Notes under the pieces: model-generated
The model's input: the letters and a program-made list of their open reading frames with translations, nothing else
What the model was told of the DNA's origin: nothing
Databases searched by the model: none
In this document: positions 41,103-50,241 of the stretch, in pieces
Position numbering within the stretch: position 1 is the first letter of the stretch
Layout: the number at the start of each line of letters is the position of its first letter
DNA from: Halogeometricum rufum
GTDB lineage: Archaea; Halobacteriota; Halobacteria; Halobacteriales; Haloferacaceae
Direction: 5' to 3'
DNA: 64,000 nt
Assembly: GCF_900112175.1 (NCBI RefSeq)
Contig: NZ_FOYT01000002.1
Coordinates: 620,001 to 684,000 of the forward strand
Position numbers and translations under genes: made by a program

Positions 41103-41177
41103 GGGTTGGTGGTCTAGTCTGGTTATGACACCTCCTTGACATGGAGGAGGCCGGCAGTTCAAATCTGCCCCAACCCA
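41103..41177 (+). tRNA. tRNA-Val (anticodon GAC)
   Basis: A 75-base cloverleaf. The acceptor stem pairs GGGTTGG with CCAACCC, followed by the discriminator A. The anticodon stem CCTCC/GGAGG closes the loop TTGACAT, so the anticodon is GAC, reading valine codons GUC and GUU. The T arm is GGCAG-TTCAAAT-CTGCC. CCA is not encoded. No intron is seen. Confidence 0.95.
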
Positions 41178-41478
41178 CTTCTCTTCGACGCTACCGACGA
41201 GCGAAGCGAGGAGCGTACGTCGAAGTGTGTGGTAGCCATCGATTTGAACCAGCGAGCATCGCGAAGCGATGCGAGTGAGGTTCACAATCTGACCTAACTC
41301 ACTTCCTCACCGCTTCTCACTCGCGTCACGAGTCGCCACGACGTCTGCGGTTCTCGCCGAAATCCGCCGTTCGATTCGGACGTTCGTGCGGTCACGCCGT
41401 TGGTGGACGGAGTCCGCAGGACCGTCGCTACCCTCGTTCGACAGCTGTTTTACATAAGCGGGCGTGGTTCACTCGTGT
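41178..41478. other. Intergenic behind tRNA-Val with degenerate tRNA-end copy
   Basis: 301 bases without a gene. The bases at about 41279-41304 (GAGGTTCACAATCTGACCTA and following ACTCACTT) resemble the tRNA 3' end and its flank (CAGTTCAAATCTGCCCCAAC, CCACTT). GCGAGC...GCGAAGCG-type short palindromes lie between. It may be a decayed att site, as tRNA genes are common integration targets. Confidence 0.45.
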
Positions 41479-42147
41479 ATGAGTGACTCACGTCAGCGTG
41501 GAATTTTGGGTCGGCTCGGGTATCCGGATTCGTCGATAGCGGGCTTCAGCATGGTTCTGTCCGGATTCATCGCCCTCATGGGAATCATCACGGCAGAAGT
41601 CCTCTATCCGAACTATTCGACGAGACAGGACATCAGTGACCTCGGGTCGACGCGGCCACCGAATCCGGTCATCCACGAACCCTCCGCGACGATATTCAAC
41701 GGCACGATGCTGGTGACGGGGGCACTCGTGCTCGTTGCGGCCCTCTTCGTCTATCGCGCCACGAATCGCCGTGGCTTCCCGGTCGTACTCGCTATCTTTG
41801 GTTTCGGCGCATTCGGCGTCGGCGTGTTCCCCGGCAACGTGACCCCCTGGCACGGGCTCTTCGCGCTTCTCACCTTCTTCAGCGGCGGTCTCGCAGTCGT
41901 CCTCTCGTCACGGGTCGTCTCCAGGCCGTTCTCCGTTCTCTGTGGTCTCTTCGGGGGTATCTCGCTCCTCTTTCTCGTGAGTGTGTTTTTCTACGGACTC
42001 GTCATCGGCGGCCCTCATCCGCTGGAGTCCCTCGGGGGTGGGGGAATCGAGCGCTGGGTGGTCTATCCGCTCGTGCTGTGGACACTCGCCTTCGGTGGCT
42101 ATCTGTTGGGGACCGCTGACGACGACCTGAGTCGCTCCCCGCGCTGA
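41479..42147 (+). CDS. DUF998 family membrane protein, second copy
   Basis: A 222-aa protein with about six helices, aligned in layout with the gene at 2231: YPNYSTRQDISDLGSTRPP early, GAFGVGVFPGNVTPWHGLFALLTF central, and GIERWVVYPLVLWTLAFGGYLLG at the end. The conserved HG and E..VVYP residues suggest a common role, which is unknown. The ATG at 41479 is five codons inside a GTG. It is a single gene. Confidence 0.85.
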   Translation: MSDSRQRGILGRLGYPDSSIAGFSMVLSGFIALMGIITAEVLYPNYSTRQDISDLGSTRPPNPVIHEPSATIFNGTMLVTGALVLVAALFVYRATNRRGFPVVLAIFGFGAFGVGVFPGNVTPWHGLFALLTFFSGGLAVVLSSRVVSRPFSVLCGLFGGISLLFLVSVFFYGLVIGGPHPLESLGGGGIERWVVYPLVLWTLAFGGYLLGTADDDLSRSPR

Positions 42148-42291
42148 TCGGGACGCGCTTCGTATTCACCGCGGGGGCTGAAGCCCGTCGCCGAGTGAGG
42201 GGTTCCACAGGACCGGTCGTCCCCAAAACGTGACAACGCGAACCAAGATTCTATCTCCCCCGGCGCTGTACCTCGACTGGCGTGATGCCGA

Positions 42292-43320
42292 ATGGCAGCG
42301 ATACAGACCGATGAGCTGACCAAGTATTACGGCGAGACCCGGGGTATCGAGGACGTCTCCTTCGCCGTCGAGGAGGGGGAGGTGTTCGGCTTCCTCGGCC
42401 CCAACGGGTCCGGTAAGACGACGCTCATCAGGACGCTGCTGGGCTTCCAGTCGCCGACGGGCGGCGGAGCGACGATGCTCGGCCGGGACGTGACGGACGA
42501 ACGCGAGATGATCGAGGCGCGCCGCGAAATCGGCTACCTCCCCGCGGAACCGGTGTTCGACGAGAACGCGACCGGACGGCGACTGTTGGAGTACTACGGC
42601 GCGTTGCGCGGCGACGAACGCAGCGACGAACTCCTCGACATGTTCGACCCGCCGTTACAGCGGAAGATCGGCGGCTACTCCCGCGGGAACAAGCAGATGC
42701 TGGGTATCGTGCTGGCGTTCATGCACGACCCGAACCTGATACTCATGGACGAACCGACGAGCGGGCTCGACCCGCTCAAACAGGAGCGGTTCGTCGAGTT
42801 CGTCGGCCGCGAACACGACCGCGGGAAGACGGTGTTCCTCTCCTCGCACATCCTCGGCGAGGTGCAGAAGATGTGCGAACGGGTCGGCATCATCCGCGCC
42901 GGCCGCCTCGTGGAGTTGGAGAACGTCGAGACACTCCTCGGCCGGTCGGGGAAGTTCGTCAGGGTTCGCGTCGCCGACGAGATACGCGTCGACGACTTCG
43001 CGTTCCCGGGCGTCCACGACCTGACGGTGGGGTCCGGCGGGACGACGGACGCGGGCGACAGACGGGGCGGGGAGACGGTGACGTTCACGTTCACCGGCGA
43101 GTACAACGTCCTCCTCGACCACCTGACCGGCTACGACGTCCTCGACGTCGAGATAGAGGAGGCACCGCTGGAAGAGGTTTTCATGCGGTTCTACGGGGAG
43201 GCGCCGCCCGACGAGGCGAGGGGCGAACCGACCGGCGATTCGGGCGACGGACCGACCGGCGATTCGGGCGACGGACCGACCGACGAACCGGTTGACGAAC
43301 AGGTCGAGGGGGGCGGGTAG
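42292..43320 (+). CDS. ABC transporter ATP-binding protein
   Basis: A 342-aa ABC ATPase of the CcmA/NatA type used by drug and lipid exporters. Walker A (GPNGSGKTT), Walker B (LILMDEPTSGLDP) and the H-loop (LSSHILGE) are normal, while the signature reads YSRGNKQ instead of LSGGQ, common in this group. The last 40 residues hold a short repeat, EPTGDSGDGPTGDSGDGPTD, that is not part of the fold. It is two bases from the permease, so they form one transporter. Confidence 0.92.
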   Translation: MAAIQTDELTKYYGETRGIEDVSFAVEEGEVFGFLGPNGSGKTTLIRTLLGFQSPTGGGATMLGRDVTDEREMIEARREIGYLPAEPVFDENATGRRLLEYYGALRGDERSDELLDMFDPPLQRKIGGYSRGNKQMLGIVLAFMHDPNLILMDEPTSGLDPLKQERFVEFVGREHDRGKTVFLSSHILGEVQKMCERVGIIRAGRLVELENVETLLGRSGKFVRVRVADEIRVDDFAFPGVHDLTVGSGGTTDAGDRRGGETVTFTFTGEYNVLLDHLTGYDVLDVEIEEAPLEEVFMRFYGEAPPDEARGEPTGDSGDGPTGDSGDGPTDEPVDEQVEGGG

Positions 43321-43322
43321 CC

Positions 43323-44108
43323 GTGCTCGAAATCGCCCGGTACGAGACGGAGCGACGCATCCCGGGGACGGCGGCCATCGCCGTCGGACTGTCGATATAC
43401 GCCGGCCTGTTCCTCGCCATCGGCCCCTCCATCATCGACGAGGTGGACCTCGAAGCGTACGCGGAGGCGCTCCCGCCGGCGTTCCAGTCGGCGTTCGGCG
43501 TCGACGCCATCGGCACGCTCGAAGGCCTGTTCGCCACCGAGTTGTACCAGTTCGGCTGGATTCTGCTCCTCGGGCTCTACTTCGCCTACAGCGCGGGGGA
43601 CCTCATCGCGGGCGACGTGGAACGCGAGCGACTCGACCTGCTCCTCTCCAGCCCCGTCTCCCGCGTCTCGGTCCTCCTGGGAAAGTTCGCCTCGCTGTTG
43701 ACACCCATCGTCGTCGTCAACGTCGTCGTCGGCGTCGTCGTCTACTTCGGGGCGGCGTTCGTCGGCGACCCCCTGTCGCTGGCCGACGTGGCGATGGTCC
43801 ACCTCCTCTCGATTCCGTACCTCCTCGCCTGTGCGGGTCTGGGGCTGCTCATCTCCGTCAGCGTCAGCAGGGGCAGTCTGGCCCAACGCGGCGCGATGGG
43901 CGTCGTCTTCGGCCTGTTCATGCTCGAATCGTTCGTCGTCGGGACGGACTACGAGTGGCTGGGGACGCTCAGCCCGACCCGGTACTACGACCCGACCGCG
44001 ATTCTGGTCGACGGCACGTACGACCTGCTGGGCGCGGCCATCCTCCTCGAAGTGGCCGCCCTGCTGGTCATCGTCAGCGCACTGCAGTTCCAACGGAGAG
44101 ACATATGA
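43323..44108 (+). CDS. ABC transporter permease (ABC-2 type)
   Basis: A 261-aa membrane protein with six helices, ABC-2 exporter type. The start GTG is at 43323. Cytosolic and membrane segments (GDLIAGDVERERLDLLLSSPVSRVSVLLGKF) show the family signature after helix two, and helices follow around LTPIVVVNVVVGVVVYFGAAF and VHLLSIPYLLACAGLGLLI. It works with the ATPase; substrate is unknown. Its stop overlaps a 42-codon frame and the chain continues to the exported protein. Confidence 0.9.
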   Translation: MLEIARYETERRIPGTAAIAVGLSIYAGLFLAIGPSIIDEVDLEAYAEALPPAFQSAFGVDAIGTLEGLFATELYQFGWILLLGLYFAYSAGDLIAGDVERERLDLLLSSPVSRVSVLLGKFASLLTPIVVVNVVVGVVVYFGAAFVGDPLSLADVAMVHLLSIPYLLACAGLGLLISVSVSRGSLAQRGAMGVVFGLFMLESFVVGTDYEWLGTLSPTRYYDPTAILVDGTYDLLGAAILLEVAALLVIVSALQFQRRDI

Positions 44109-44233
44109 GAGCGACGAGAACCGACGGACGGAGCGGAGTAGCGCGCGGGCGGGTGCGGGCCGACGACCCCGTGAGATGGAGCGACGGCGCGGCGCGGACG
44201 CCGTCGCGGGCCGTCGGGGAGGCGCGCCGATGA
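44105..44233 (+). CDS. 42-aa basic ORF linking permease and exported protein
   Basis: This frame starts with an ATG that overlaps the permease stop (ATGA) and stops with a TGA that overlaps the next ATG (ATGA). The product is basic (many Arg) and has no recognisable motif. Perfect coupling on both sides suggests that ribosomes pass through it, either as a real small protein or as a translational bridge over what would otherwise be a 121-base gap. Confidence 0.4.
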   Translation: MRATRTDGRSGVARGRVRADDPVRWSDGAARTPSRAVGEARR

Positions 44234-45813
44234 GGGCGCGGACGGTTCTCGCCGGCGTCCTCGTCGTCTGCCTCCTCGTCCCGACGGGCGTCGCGGCCAT
44301 CGAGGGCGAGCCACACCTGTCGGCGACGATGCCCGAGAACCGCGTCTCGCCCGGCGAGTCGGTCGAACTCCGACTGCAGATTACGAACGTCGCGTCGCTG
44401 GAGGAGAGCAGCGGTGCCCCGGGGGTCGAACAGCGACTGACGACCGCTCGCGGGGTGCGAGCCAGACTCGACTCGGGCAACGCCCCCGTCACCGTCGAGA
44501 CGACGCGCGCGTCGCTCGGGTCCATCCCCGACGGCGGCGTCGCGGAGATGCAGGTGCGGGTGACCGTCGACGAGGACGCCGAACCCGGGACGTACCGTCT
44601 CCCGGTTCGACTCCGCTACGACTACACCCGGGAGATAGACGACTACACGGGCGAGCACGATGACGTCGAGGCGTTCCGGACGGCGCGCGTGCGACTCGTC
44701 GTCGAACCCGAGGCGCGGTTCCGACTCGTCGAGTCGGCGACCGACACCCCGGTCGGCGAGAGGGGGAACGTCACGCTCACCCTGCGCAACGTCGGGAGTG
44801 CGACGGCGCGGGACGCGAGGGTCTCGGTCCAGTCCCGGTCGGCGGAGTTCCGCGTCGGCACGAACGGCAGCGTCTCCCGGTTCGTCGGCGCGTGGCGACC
44901 GGGCGAGGAGGCCACCGTCGACGTGCCGTCGACGGCGCTTTCGACCGCCGGCCGCCGGAACTACACCGTCGTCGGACGGGTCAGCTACTCCGACGACGAC
45001 GACCGGCCCCGGCGGTCCGAACCGCTCGTCACCGGCGTCGTCCCGGCGCCCGAACAGCGCTTCGTCGTCCGCGAATCGTCCGCGACGCTGTTCGTCGGCG
45101 AACGGGGGACGGTCCGGGGCACCGTCGTCAACAGGGGGCCGGAGACGGCTCGGGACGCCGTCGTGTACATCGAGACGGGCAGCGACGGCGTCGTCGCACT
45201 CCAGTCGTCGTACCCCGTCGGGACGCTCGAAGCGGGCGAGTCGGCGGCCGTCGCGTTCCCCGTGCGGGTGACCGACCGGGGAGAACCCGGCCCACACCAG
45301 TTCGACCTGAGCGTCCGGTACCGGGGGCGCGAGGACGCGACGCGGCAGAGCGACGCGCTGTTCGTGCGCTCGACCGTCGAACCGGAGCGCGACCGGTTCG
45401 CGCTGGAACCGCAGAACGCGACGTTCGGACCGGACACCACGAACCGCCTCGTCGTCCGCGTCACCAACGCGGGCGACGCGCCGCGCACGGACGTGGCCGT
45501 CTCCCTCGAACCGCGGCCGCCGTTCACGAGCGTCGCGCCGACGGCCTACGTGGGCGAGTTGGACCCCGGCGAGTCCGAACGCGTCGCGTTCGAGTTGAGC
45601 GTGGACGAAGACGCCGTGGAGAGCACGCACCCGGTGACGGTGAACGTCACCTCCGAGTCGGCCGACGGCGACGTGGACAGCGAGTCGCACCGCGTCCCGG
45701 TCGCCGTCTCGCTCGAGGAGCAGTCGGTCGACACGGGCGCCCTCGCCGCGGTCGGCGTGCTCGCACTCCTCATCGTCGCCAGTCTCGGCTACTGGTGGTA
45801 CCGGCGACGGTAG
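44230..45813 (+). CDS. Exported COG1361-type protein with C-terminal membrane anchor
   Basis: A 527-aa protein with a signal peptide (RTVLAGVLVVCLLVPTGVAA), about four beta-sandwich domains with repeated GERGxVxxTVxNxGxxTARDAxV segments, and a C-terminal helix (LAAVGVLALLIVASLGYWWYRRR). It should stand outside the cell on a single anchor. Related proteins often accompany ABC-2 exporters and may be surface or secretion factors. N-glycosylation sites are frequent (NVT, NYT, NAT). Confidence 0.87.
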   Translation: MRARTVLAGVLVVCLLVPTGVAAIEGEPHLSATMPENRVSPGESVELRLQITNVASLEESSGAPGVEQRLTTARGVRARLDSGNAPVTVETTRASLGSIPDGGVAEMQVRVTVDEDAEPGTYRLPVRLRYDYTREIDDYTGEHDDVEAFRTARVRLVVEPEARFRLVESATDTPVGERGNVTLTLRNVGSATARDARVSVQSRSAEFRVGTNGSVSRFVGAWRPGEEATVDVPSTALSTAGRRNYTVVGRVSYSDDDDRPRRSEPLVTGVVPAPEQRFVVRESSATLFVGERGTVRGTVVNRGPETARDAVVYIETGSDGVVALQSSYPVGTLEAGESAAVAFPVRVTDRGEPGPHQFDLSVRYRGREDATRQSDALFVRSTVEPERDRFALEPQNATFGPDTTNRLVVRVTNAGDAPRTDVAVSLEPRPPFTSVAPTAYVGELDPGESERVAFELSVDEDAVESTHPVTVNVTSESADGDVDSESHRVPVAVSLEEQSVDTGALAAVGVLALLIVASLGYWWYRRR

Positions 45814-45949
45814 CGACGGGTGCGGGCGAGGGCAGCGACGGAGACTGGCGGCGGGTGCGACTTCTCGCGCGACCGGTCCGGCGGCCACAACAGCGAAACG
45901 GGGTCCGCCCGGTCACCCGAACGAGCGTCCTCCGACGCTCGGTTTCGAC

Positions 45950-46354
45950 ATGAACGAACACCAGTTCGTCAGCCACGTTCGCGAACGTGCCGGACTCGAA
46001 TCGACCGACGAAGCCCGCGCCGCCGTCCAGGCGACGCTCCGCGTCTTCGGTTCTCGGCTCACGGAACCGGAGGTCGATGACCTCGCCGCGCAGGTGCCCG
46101 AGTCGTTCGGTTCGGACCTGACGGGGGAGGGCGGGACGGAACCCGAGTCGTTCGACGCCGAGACGTTCGTCGACCGGGTCCGCGACCGAGAGGCGACCGA
46201 CGGACGTATCGACGAGTCGGACGCGGCGTCGCACGCGAAAGCCGTCGCCAGCACCCTCGCCGACAGCGTCGGCGACGGCGAACTCGGGGGCATCCGCGCG
46301 CAACTCCCCGGAAGCTACGAGCGACTGTTCAACCCCGACACCGCGGGGTCGTAG
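45950..46354 (+). CDS. DUF2267 domain protein
   Basis: A 134-aa helical acidic protein of the DUF2267 family. FVSHVRERAGLESTDEARAAVQATLRVFGSRLTEPEVDDLAAQVPESFG is its core, and a second partial repeat follows (FVDRVRDREA, ASHAKAVASTLADSVGDGEL). Function is unknown. A CGAGCGT/ACGCTCG hairpin lies just before the ATG (45921-45940). Confidence 0.85.
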   Translation: MNEHQFVSHVRERAGLESTDEARAAVQATLRVFGSRLTEPEVDDLAAQVPESFGSDLTGEGGTEPESFDAETFVDRVRDREATDGRIDESDAASHAKAVASTLADSVGDGELGGIRAQLPGSYERLFNPDTAGS

Positions 46355-46447
46355 CGAGGCAGAAGGATGGCCGCATCTCAGTGGCGGGCGTCGGTACCAC
46401 GGTCACCGCCGGTCCGCAGGACGCCGATGACCGACCGGTGAGTTCGG

Positions 46448-46702
46448 CTACCGACCGTCGCCGCCGGCGAGCAGACGCCGGAGGCGCGGACCGAACTGGT
46501 CGGTGGCGAGCAGGTAGGAGAACCCGAACGCAACCGCACCCATCACGGCCGCCCACGCGCCGAGTTCGACCTGACCGCTCTCGAACATCGAGAGCGCGAA
46601 TCGCTCGACGTAGACGCCGAAGCCCGAGAGGGCGACGGTGCCGACGCCGAAGACGAGGAGTTCGACGAGTTCGGGGACGAGCGCGAGTAGTCCGCTTGTC
46701 AT
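46448..46702 (-). CDS. Small two-helix membrane protein
   Basis: An 84-aa protein with helix one (LVPELVELLVFGVGTVALSGFGVYV) and helix two (GAWAAVMGAVAFGFSYLLATD), a short basic end (RLRRLLAGGDGR). The ATG at 46702 was chosen over in-frame residues further upstream, which are not protein-like. No motif; divergent from the surface protein at 46945. Confidence 0.72.
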   Translation of the reverse strand: MTSGLLALVPELVELLVFGVGTVALSGFGVYVERFALSMFESGQVELGAWAAVMGAVAFGFSYLLATDQFGPRLRRLLAGGDGR

Positions 46703-46944
46703 ACCGGTGAACCGCCGCGGTCCTTTGAGTCCCTTTCGGTCCGAGCAGTATCCGCTCGCGACGGGCGGTGCCAGCGCGTCCCGAACGGGCGCTATCGCAC
46801 CGGCGGACCGGACTCGCTCGGATACGTTACCGTTCAACGTGCGCTTTGAGCTATCGGTCGTACTAACTTCTCGACCGTTCACGTTGCACGTACGATGCCC
46901 TCCAGCATCACAGACAGACGGCACGGAATCGACGGAGGACCGCG

Positions 46945-47997
46945 ATGAGCCTCCGCGTCGCACTCCTCGTCTGTGTCCTCGGCGCGGCCCTCGCGCCGGC
47001 CGGCGCGGCGGCCGTCGAGGACACCGCGACGTTCGTCCACGAGGGCGACGCGCTGACGGTGCACCCGCGGGCCGGACAGGCCGTGACGGGCGAGACGACG
47101 CTCCCGGCGGGGTCCGTCCTGAGCGTCAGGATGCGCTCGACGGGCGACACGCAACCGCAGTTCCTCCGGACCGCCGAGACGACGGTCACGGAGTACGGGA
47201 CGTTCGAGGTTCGCTTCGACATGAGCGACGGGCCGACGAACGGGACGTTCGCCCTCTCGGCGTATCACGACGGCGAGCGACTCGGGCAGGCGGAGGGGCG
47301 AATCGTCCCCTGCGACGGCGACTGCACCGACGCGACGGCGACGGAGCGCGACTCCTTCGAGGGCGAGACGACGCTGTCGCCGGACCGCGTCGGCGTCGTC
47401 GCCGTCAGCGAGGTGACCCGGACGCGGACGGCGCGCATCCCCGTCACCTTCGGCGACGCCGAGAACGTCACCGTCGTCGTCGGCGAGGAGTCGGTCAACT
47501 ACCAGTACGCCGCGACCCTCCGCGACCGAGACGGTGACGGCCGCGCAATCCTCCTGTTCCACACCGAACACGCCGGCACGGACCGGACGACGGCGAGCGT
47601 CCTCGACGCCGACCAGCGCACGGCGGTCGACCCGATACGGGAGTCGGAACTACCCGCCCTCGTCGACCCCGGAAACTACCCGATAGCGGTCTATCCGGGG
47701 ACGAACACCACCGGCGACCCCGCCGACGTCGGGTCGCTGGTCGTCCACGAAGCGCCGACGGTCGAACCGTCGCCGACCGAGACGGTGACGGACGCGCCGA
47801 CGGCGACGGCCGGAACAGCGACGGCCGCGACGGCGACGGACGTGCCGGAGACGGAGCGACCGCGGACCGGGACCGTCACGACCGGTTCGGACGACGGACT
47901 GTTCGGCGGCGACGCCGCGGGACTGGTCGCCGTCGGATTCGGCGTCACGCTGGGCGTCGTCGGCGTCGGCGTCCTCCTCGGCCTGTTCCGGTCCTGA
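46945..47997 (+). CDS. BGTF-type surface protein with C-terminal anchor
   Basis: A 350-aa exported protein. A signal peptide (VALLVCVLGAALAPAGAAA) is followed by two beta-rich domains (TFVHEGDALTVHPRAGQAVTGETTLPAGS, then ESELPALVDPGNYPIAVYPG), resembling the BGTF/S-layer-like domains of haloarchaea. Then come a Thr/Pro-rich spacer of about 60 residues, likely O-glycosylated, and a C-terminal helix ending LLGLFRS. It should sit on the cell surface. Cys in CDGDC may form a disulfide. Confidence 0.84.
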   Translation: MSLRVALLVCVLGAALAPAGAAAVEDTATFVHEGDALTVHPRAGQAVTGETTLPAGSVLSVRMRSTGDTQPQFLRTAETTVTEYGTFEVRFDMSDGPTNGTFALSAYHDGERLGQAEGRIVPCDGDCTDATATERDSFEGETTLSPDRVGVVAVSEVTRTRTARIPVTFGDAENVTVVVGEESVNYQYAATLRDRDGDGRAILLFHTEHAGTDRTTASVLDADQRTAVDPIRESELPALVDPGNYPIAVYPGTNTTGDPADVGSLVVHEAPTVEPSPTETVTDAPTATAGTATAATATDVPETERPRTGTVTTGSDDGLFGGDAAGLVAVGFGVTLGVVGVGVLLGLFRS

Positions 47998-48065
47998 GGG
48001 CCCGTCGCTCGTCGAACTCGAACGGCCGTCGCTCGCCGAACCTCGTCGAACGCCCCCGCCGAACG

Positions 48066-48665
48066 TCACTCCCGTACGTACGCGACCAGACCGAAGACGG
48101 CGAGACAACCGAGGAAGAAGAGGACGCCCGGTTCGGCCGCGGTGAACACGAGAGTCGCCAGCGTCGAGTCCGCGGCCGACCGACTCGCCGGTTCGACCAC
48201 GCCGATGCCCGTCGCCGCGGGCGCGACCAGTCGTTTCGCCCCCCACTGGACCAGCACCGAGGCGAGGCCGAGGACGCCCAGACCGGCGACCACGTCGGTC
48301 AGCGACCGACGGACGTGCGGGCCGATGTCGCGGTTGCCGACGAAGACGATGGGGTCCGAGGCGGGCCCGTAGACGGTCATCTCGTTGCCCTTCTCCGAGT
48401 ACCGCGTGTCGACGGCCTCGACGAGTTCGGCCTCGGTCAGCGTCGAGAGGTGGTAGTGGACGTTCTGGACGGAGGTGTCCAGACGGTCGGCCACGTCGGA
48501 GGCCGTCCCGGGGTCGTCGAACAGCGTGCGGAACACCGCCCGCCGCGTCTCCGAGGAGAGGGCGTCGATGACGGCGTCCGCCTCCGCTTCGTCCACGTCG
48601 AGGACGCGGGGTCGTTCGTCGGTGCGTGCAGTTCGGTCCTGTATGCGGTCGATGAGTCCGGACAT
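48066..48665 (-). CDS. Membrane-bound ArsR-like winged-helix regulator
   Basis: A 199-aa protein. The N-terminal third is a winged helix (AVIDALSSETRRAVFRTLFDDPGTASDVADRL, then SVQNVHYHLSTLTEAELVEAV). Two hydrophobic helices lie near VVAGLGVLGLASVLVQWGA and VLFFLGCLAVFGLVAYV. Such regulators are held at the membrane in haloarchaea; their signal is unknown. There are no metal-site Cys. It lies downstream of the subtilase on the same strand (88-base gap). Confidence 0.85.
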   Translation of the reverse strand: MSGLIDRIQDRTARTDERPRVLDVDEAEADAVIDALSSETRRAVFRTLFDDPGTASDVADRLDTSVQNVHYHLSTLTEAELVEAVDTRYSEKGNEMTVYGPASDPIVFVGNRDIGPHVRRSLTDVVAGLGVLGLASVLVQWGAKRLVAPAATGIGVVEPASRSAADSTLATLVFTAAEPGVLFFLGCLAVFGLVAYVRE

Positions 48666-48753
48666 TCGTGTGAAGTGCGCGTCGTCGCGTGCACAGTCGT
48701 GCGTCGTCGCGTGGTCGTCGTCTCTCGGGCGACCACTAAGCCCTGTTCGTAGT

Positions 48754-50091
48754 TCAAACGCCGCTTTGAGCGATTCGACCCGCCGCCTCGTCCCCGCGTT
48801 CGTTCCCGTCCGCCGTCTCGTTCTGCGCGGCCCGGACCGCCGCCGCCGGTCGGAGGCGGCCGTGACCCGCCGCGGGGTCGGGACCGGGTTTGCCGACGTC
48901 CGTCGCCGTCCGTTCGAGCAGCACCTCCACCTCCCGCGGCGACCGGTCGGGGGCCGTCGCGAGGACGAGTGCGGCCGCGCCGCCCGCGTACGGCGCGGAC
49001 GCCGACGACCCGACGAATCGCTCGTCGGTGACGGGCGAGACGCCCCTGTCGGGCGCGACCACGTCCACGCCGAGGCGGCCGTCGCGGGTCGGGCCGCGCG
49101 AACTGAACCGCTCCAGTCGGTCCGTCCGCGGGTCGAACGCGCCCACCGCGAGGACGCCGGGGGCCGTCGCGGGCGCGGTGAGACTGCCCGACGGCACGGG
49201 CCGCCTGAAGTCGTGCGTCGGCGACGACAGTTCGAGGGGGACGTCCGTGGCGTTCTGCGGGCCGCGGACGACGACGTGGTACGCGCCCGGCCGCGCGCTG
49301 ACGACGAAGCGTTCGTTCGGGACGCCGTCGCCCGCGTACGGTTGCGACCGGGCGACCAGCGTCGTCTGCCCGCCGCCCGTCCGGTAGAGTTCGACGGTGT
49401 AGTCCTGCGACCGGTACCGTTCGGGCCACGAGAGCCAGACGGTGACGCGGCGGCCGTCGCCGGTGAGGTAGAGGCGACTGTCGCCGCCGAACCGGAGCGT
49501 CCCGTTCTCGACGCGACTGTACCGGCCGGCCCAGTGTCCGCGCGCGAGGTTGCCGGTGGGCGCGACGAAGACGACGCCCTCGCGGGTGGCGTTCGTCGCG
49601 ACGCGGGCCACGGGACTGCTGCCGTCGCCGGCCGTCCCGAGGAAGGAGACGGGCGCGACGACGACGTCCACGTCCGAGGCGACCATCCAGCGGACGGCCT
49701 CGCGGAACCCGCGCGGCGAGTCGAAGGTGGCGAGGACGAGGGAGGCGTCGGGGGCGACGCGGGCCACCGTCGCCGCGGCGGCGGTGCCGTGGTCGTCCCG
49801 GCCGCGGTTTCCGACCGTCGGTTCGGCCCCGAACGCGCGCGTCGCGGCGACCCGGTCCGCGAGTGCCGCGTGGTCGGCGTCGAAGCCGGTGGCGTCGACG
49901 ACGCCGACGGTGACGTTCTCGCCGGTGGTGCCCGACGCGTGGAGGCGGTCGAGCGGTTCAGACGCCGTCGAATCCGACGGAATCGCCCGCGACGGCGCTG
50001 GAGCCCACACCGCCACGGCGGCGATGCTCGCCGCGACGACGACGACGCAGACGGCGACGACGAGGAGCGTCCAGCGGTCCTCGGTGGTCAT
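48754..50091 (-). CDS. Membrane-anchored subtilisin-family (S8) serine protease
   Basis: A 445-aa protease with an N-terminal helix (LLVVAVCVVVVAASIAAVAVW). The catalytic triad is visible: Asp in VGVVDATGFD, His in DDHGTAAAATVA, and Ser in GSSASAPYAGGAAAL; a middle insertion of about 100 residues (beta, RYSRVENGTLRFGG to LSSPTHDF) separates oxyanion and Ser parts and resembles a C2/P-domain. Note that the Ser motif is SSASAPY instead of GTSMAxP. It would act outside the cell on the membrane face. Confidence 0.88.
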   Translation of the reverse strand: MTTEDRWTLLVVAVCVVVVAASIAAVAVWAPAPSRAIPSDSTASEPLDRLHASGTTGENVTVGVVDATGFDADHAALADRVAATRAFGAEPTVGNRGRDDHGTAAAATVARVAPDASLVLATFDSPRGFREAVRWMVASDVDVVVAPVSFLGTAGDGSSPVARVATNATREGVVFVAPTGNLARGHWAGRYSRVENGTLRFGGDSRLYLTGDGRRVTVWLSWPERYRSQDYTVELYRTGGGQTTLVARSQPYAGDGVPNERFVVSARPGAYHVVVRGPQNATDVPLELSSPTHDFRRPVPSGSLTAPATAPGVLAVGAFDPRTDRLERFSSRGPTRDGRLGVDVVAPDRGVSPVTDERFVGSSASAPYAGGAAALVLATAPDRSPREVEVLLERTATDVGKPGPDPAAGHGRLRPAAAVRAAQNETADGNERGDEAAGRIAQSGV

Positions 50092-50241
50092 GGCTGTCCG
50101 GGTGCGGAGGGCGGGGCGGTTCGGATACCCGACATCGTCTCGACAGGTTCACGTCCGCGCCCAAAACAGTGTCGTACTCGTGTCAGTCGGCGAGACACGA
50201 ACGGCGCGAAGTTTCAAGACCGAGGCCGGAGTACGTTAACG

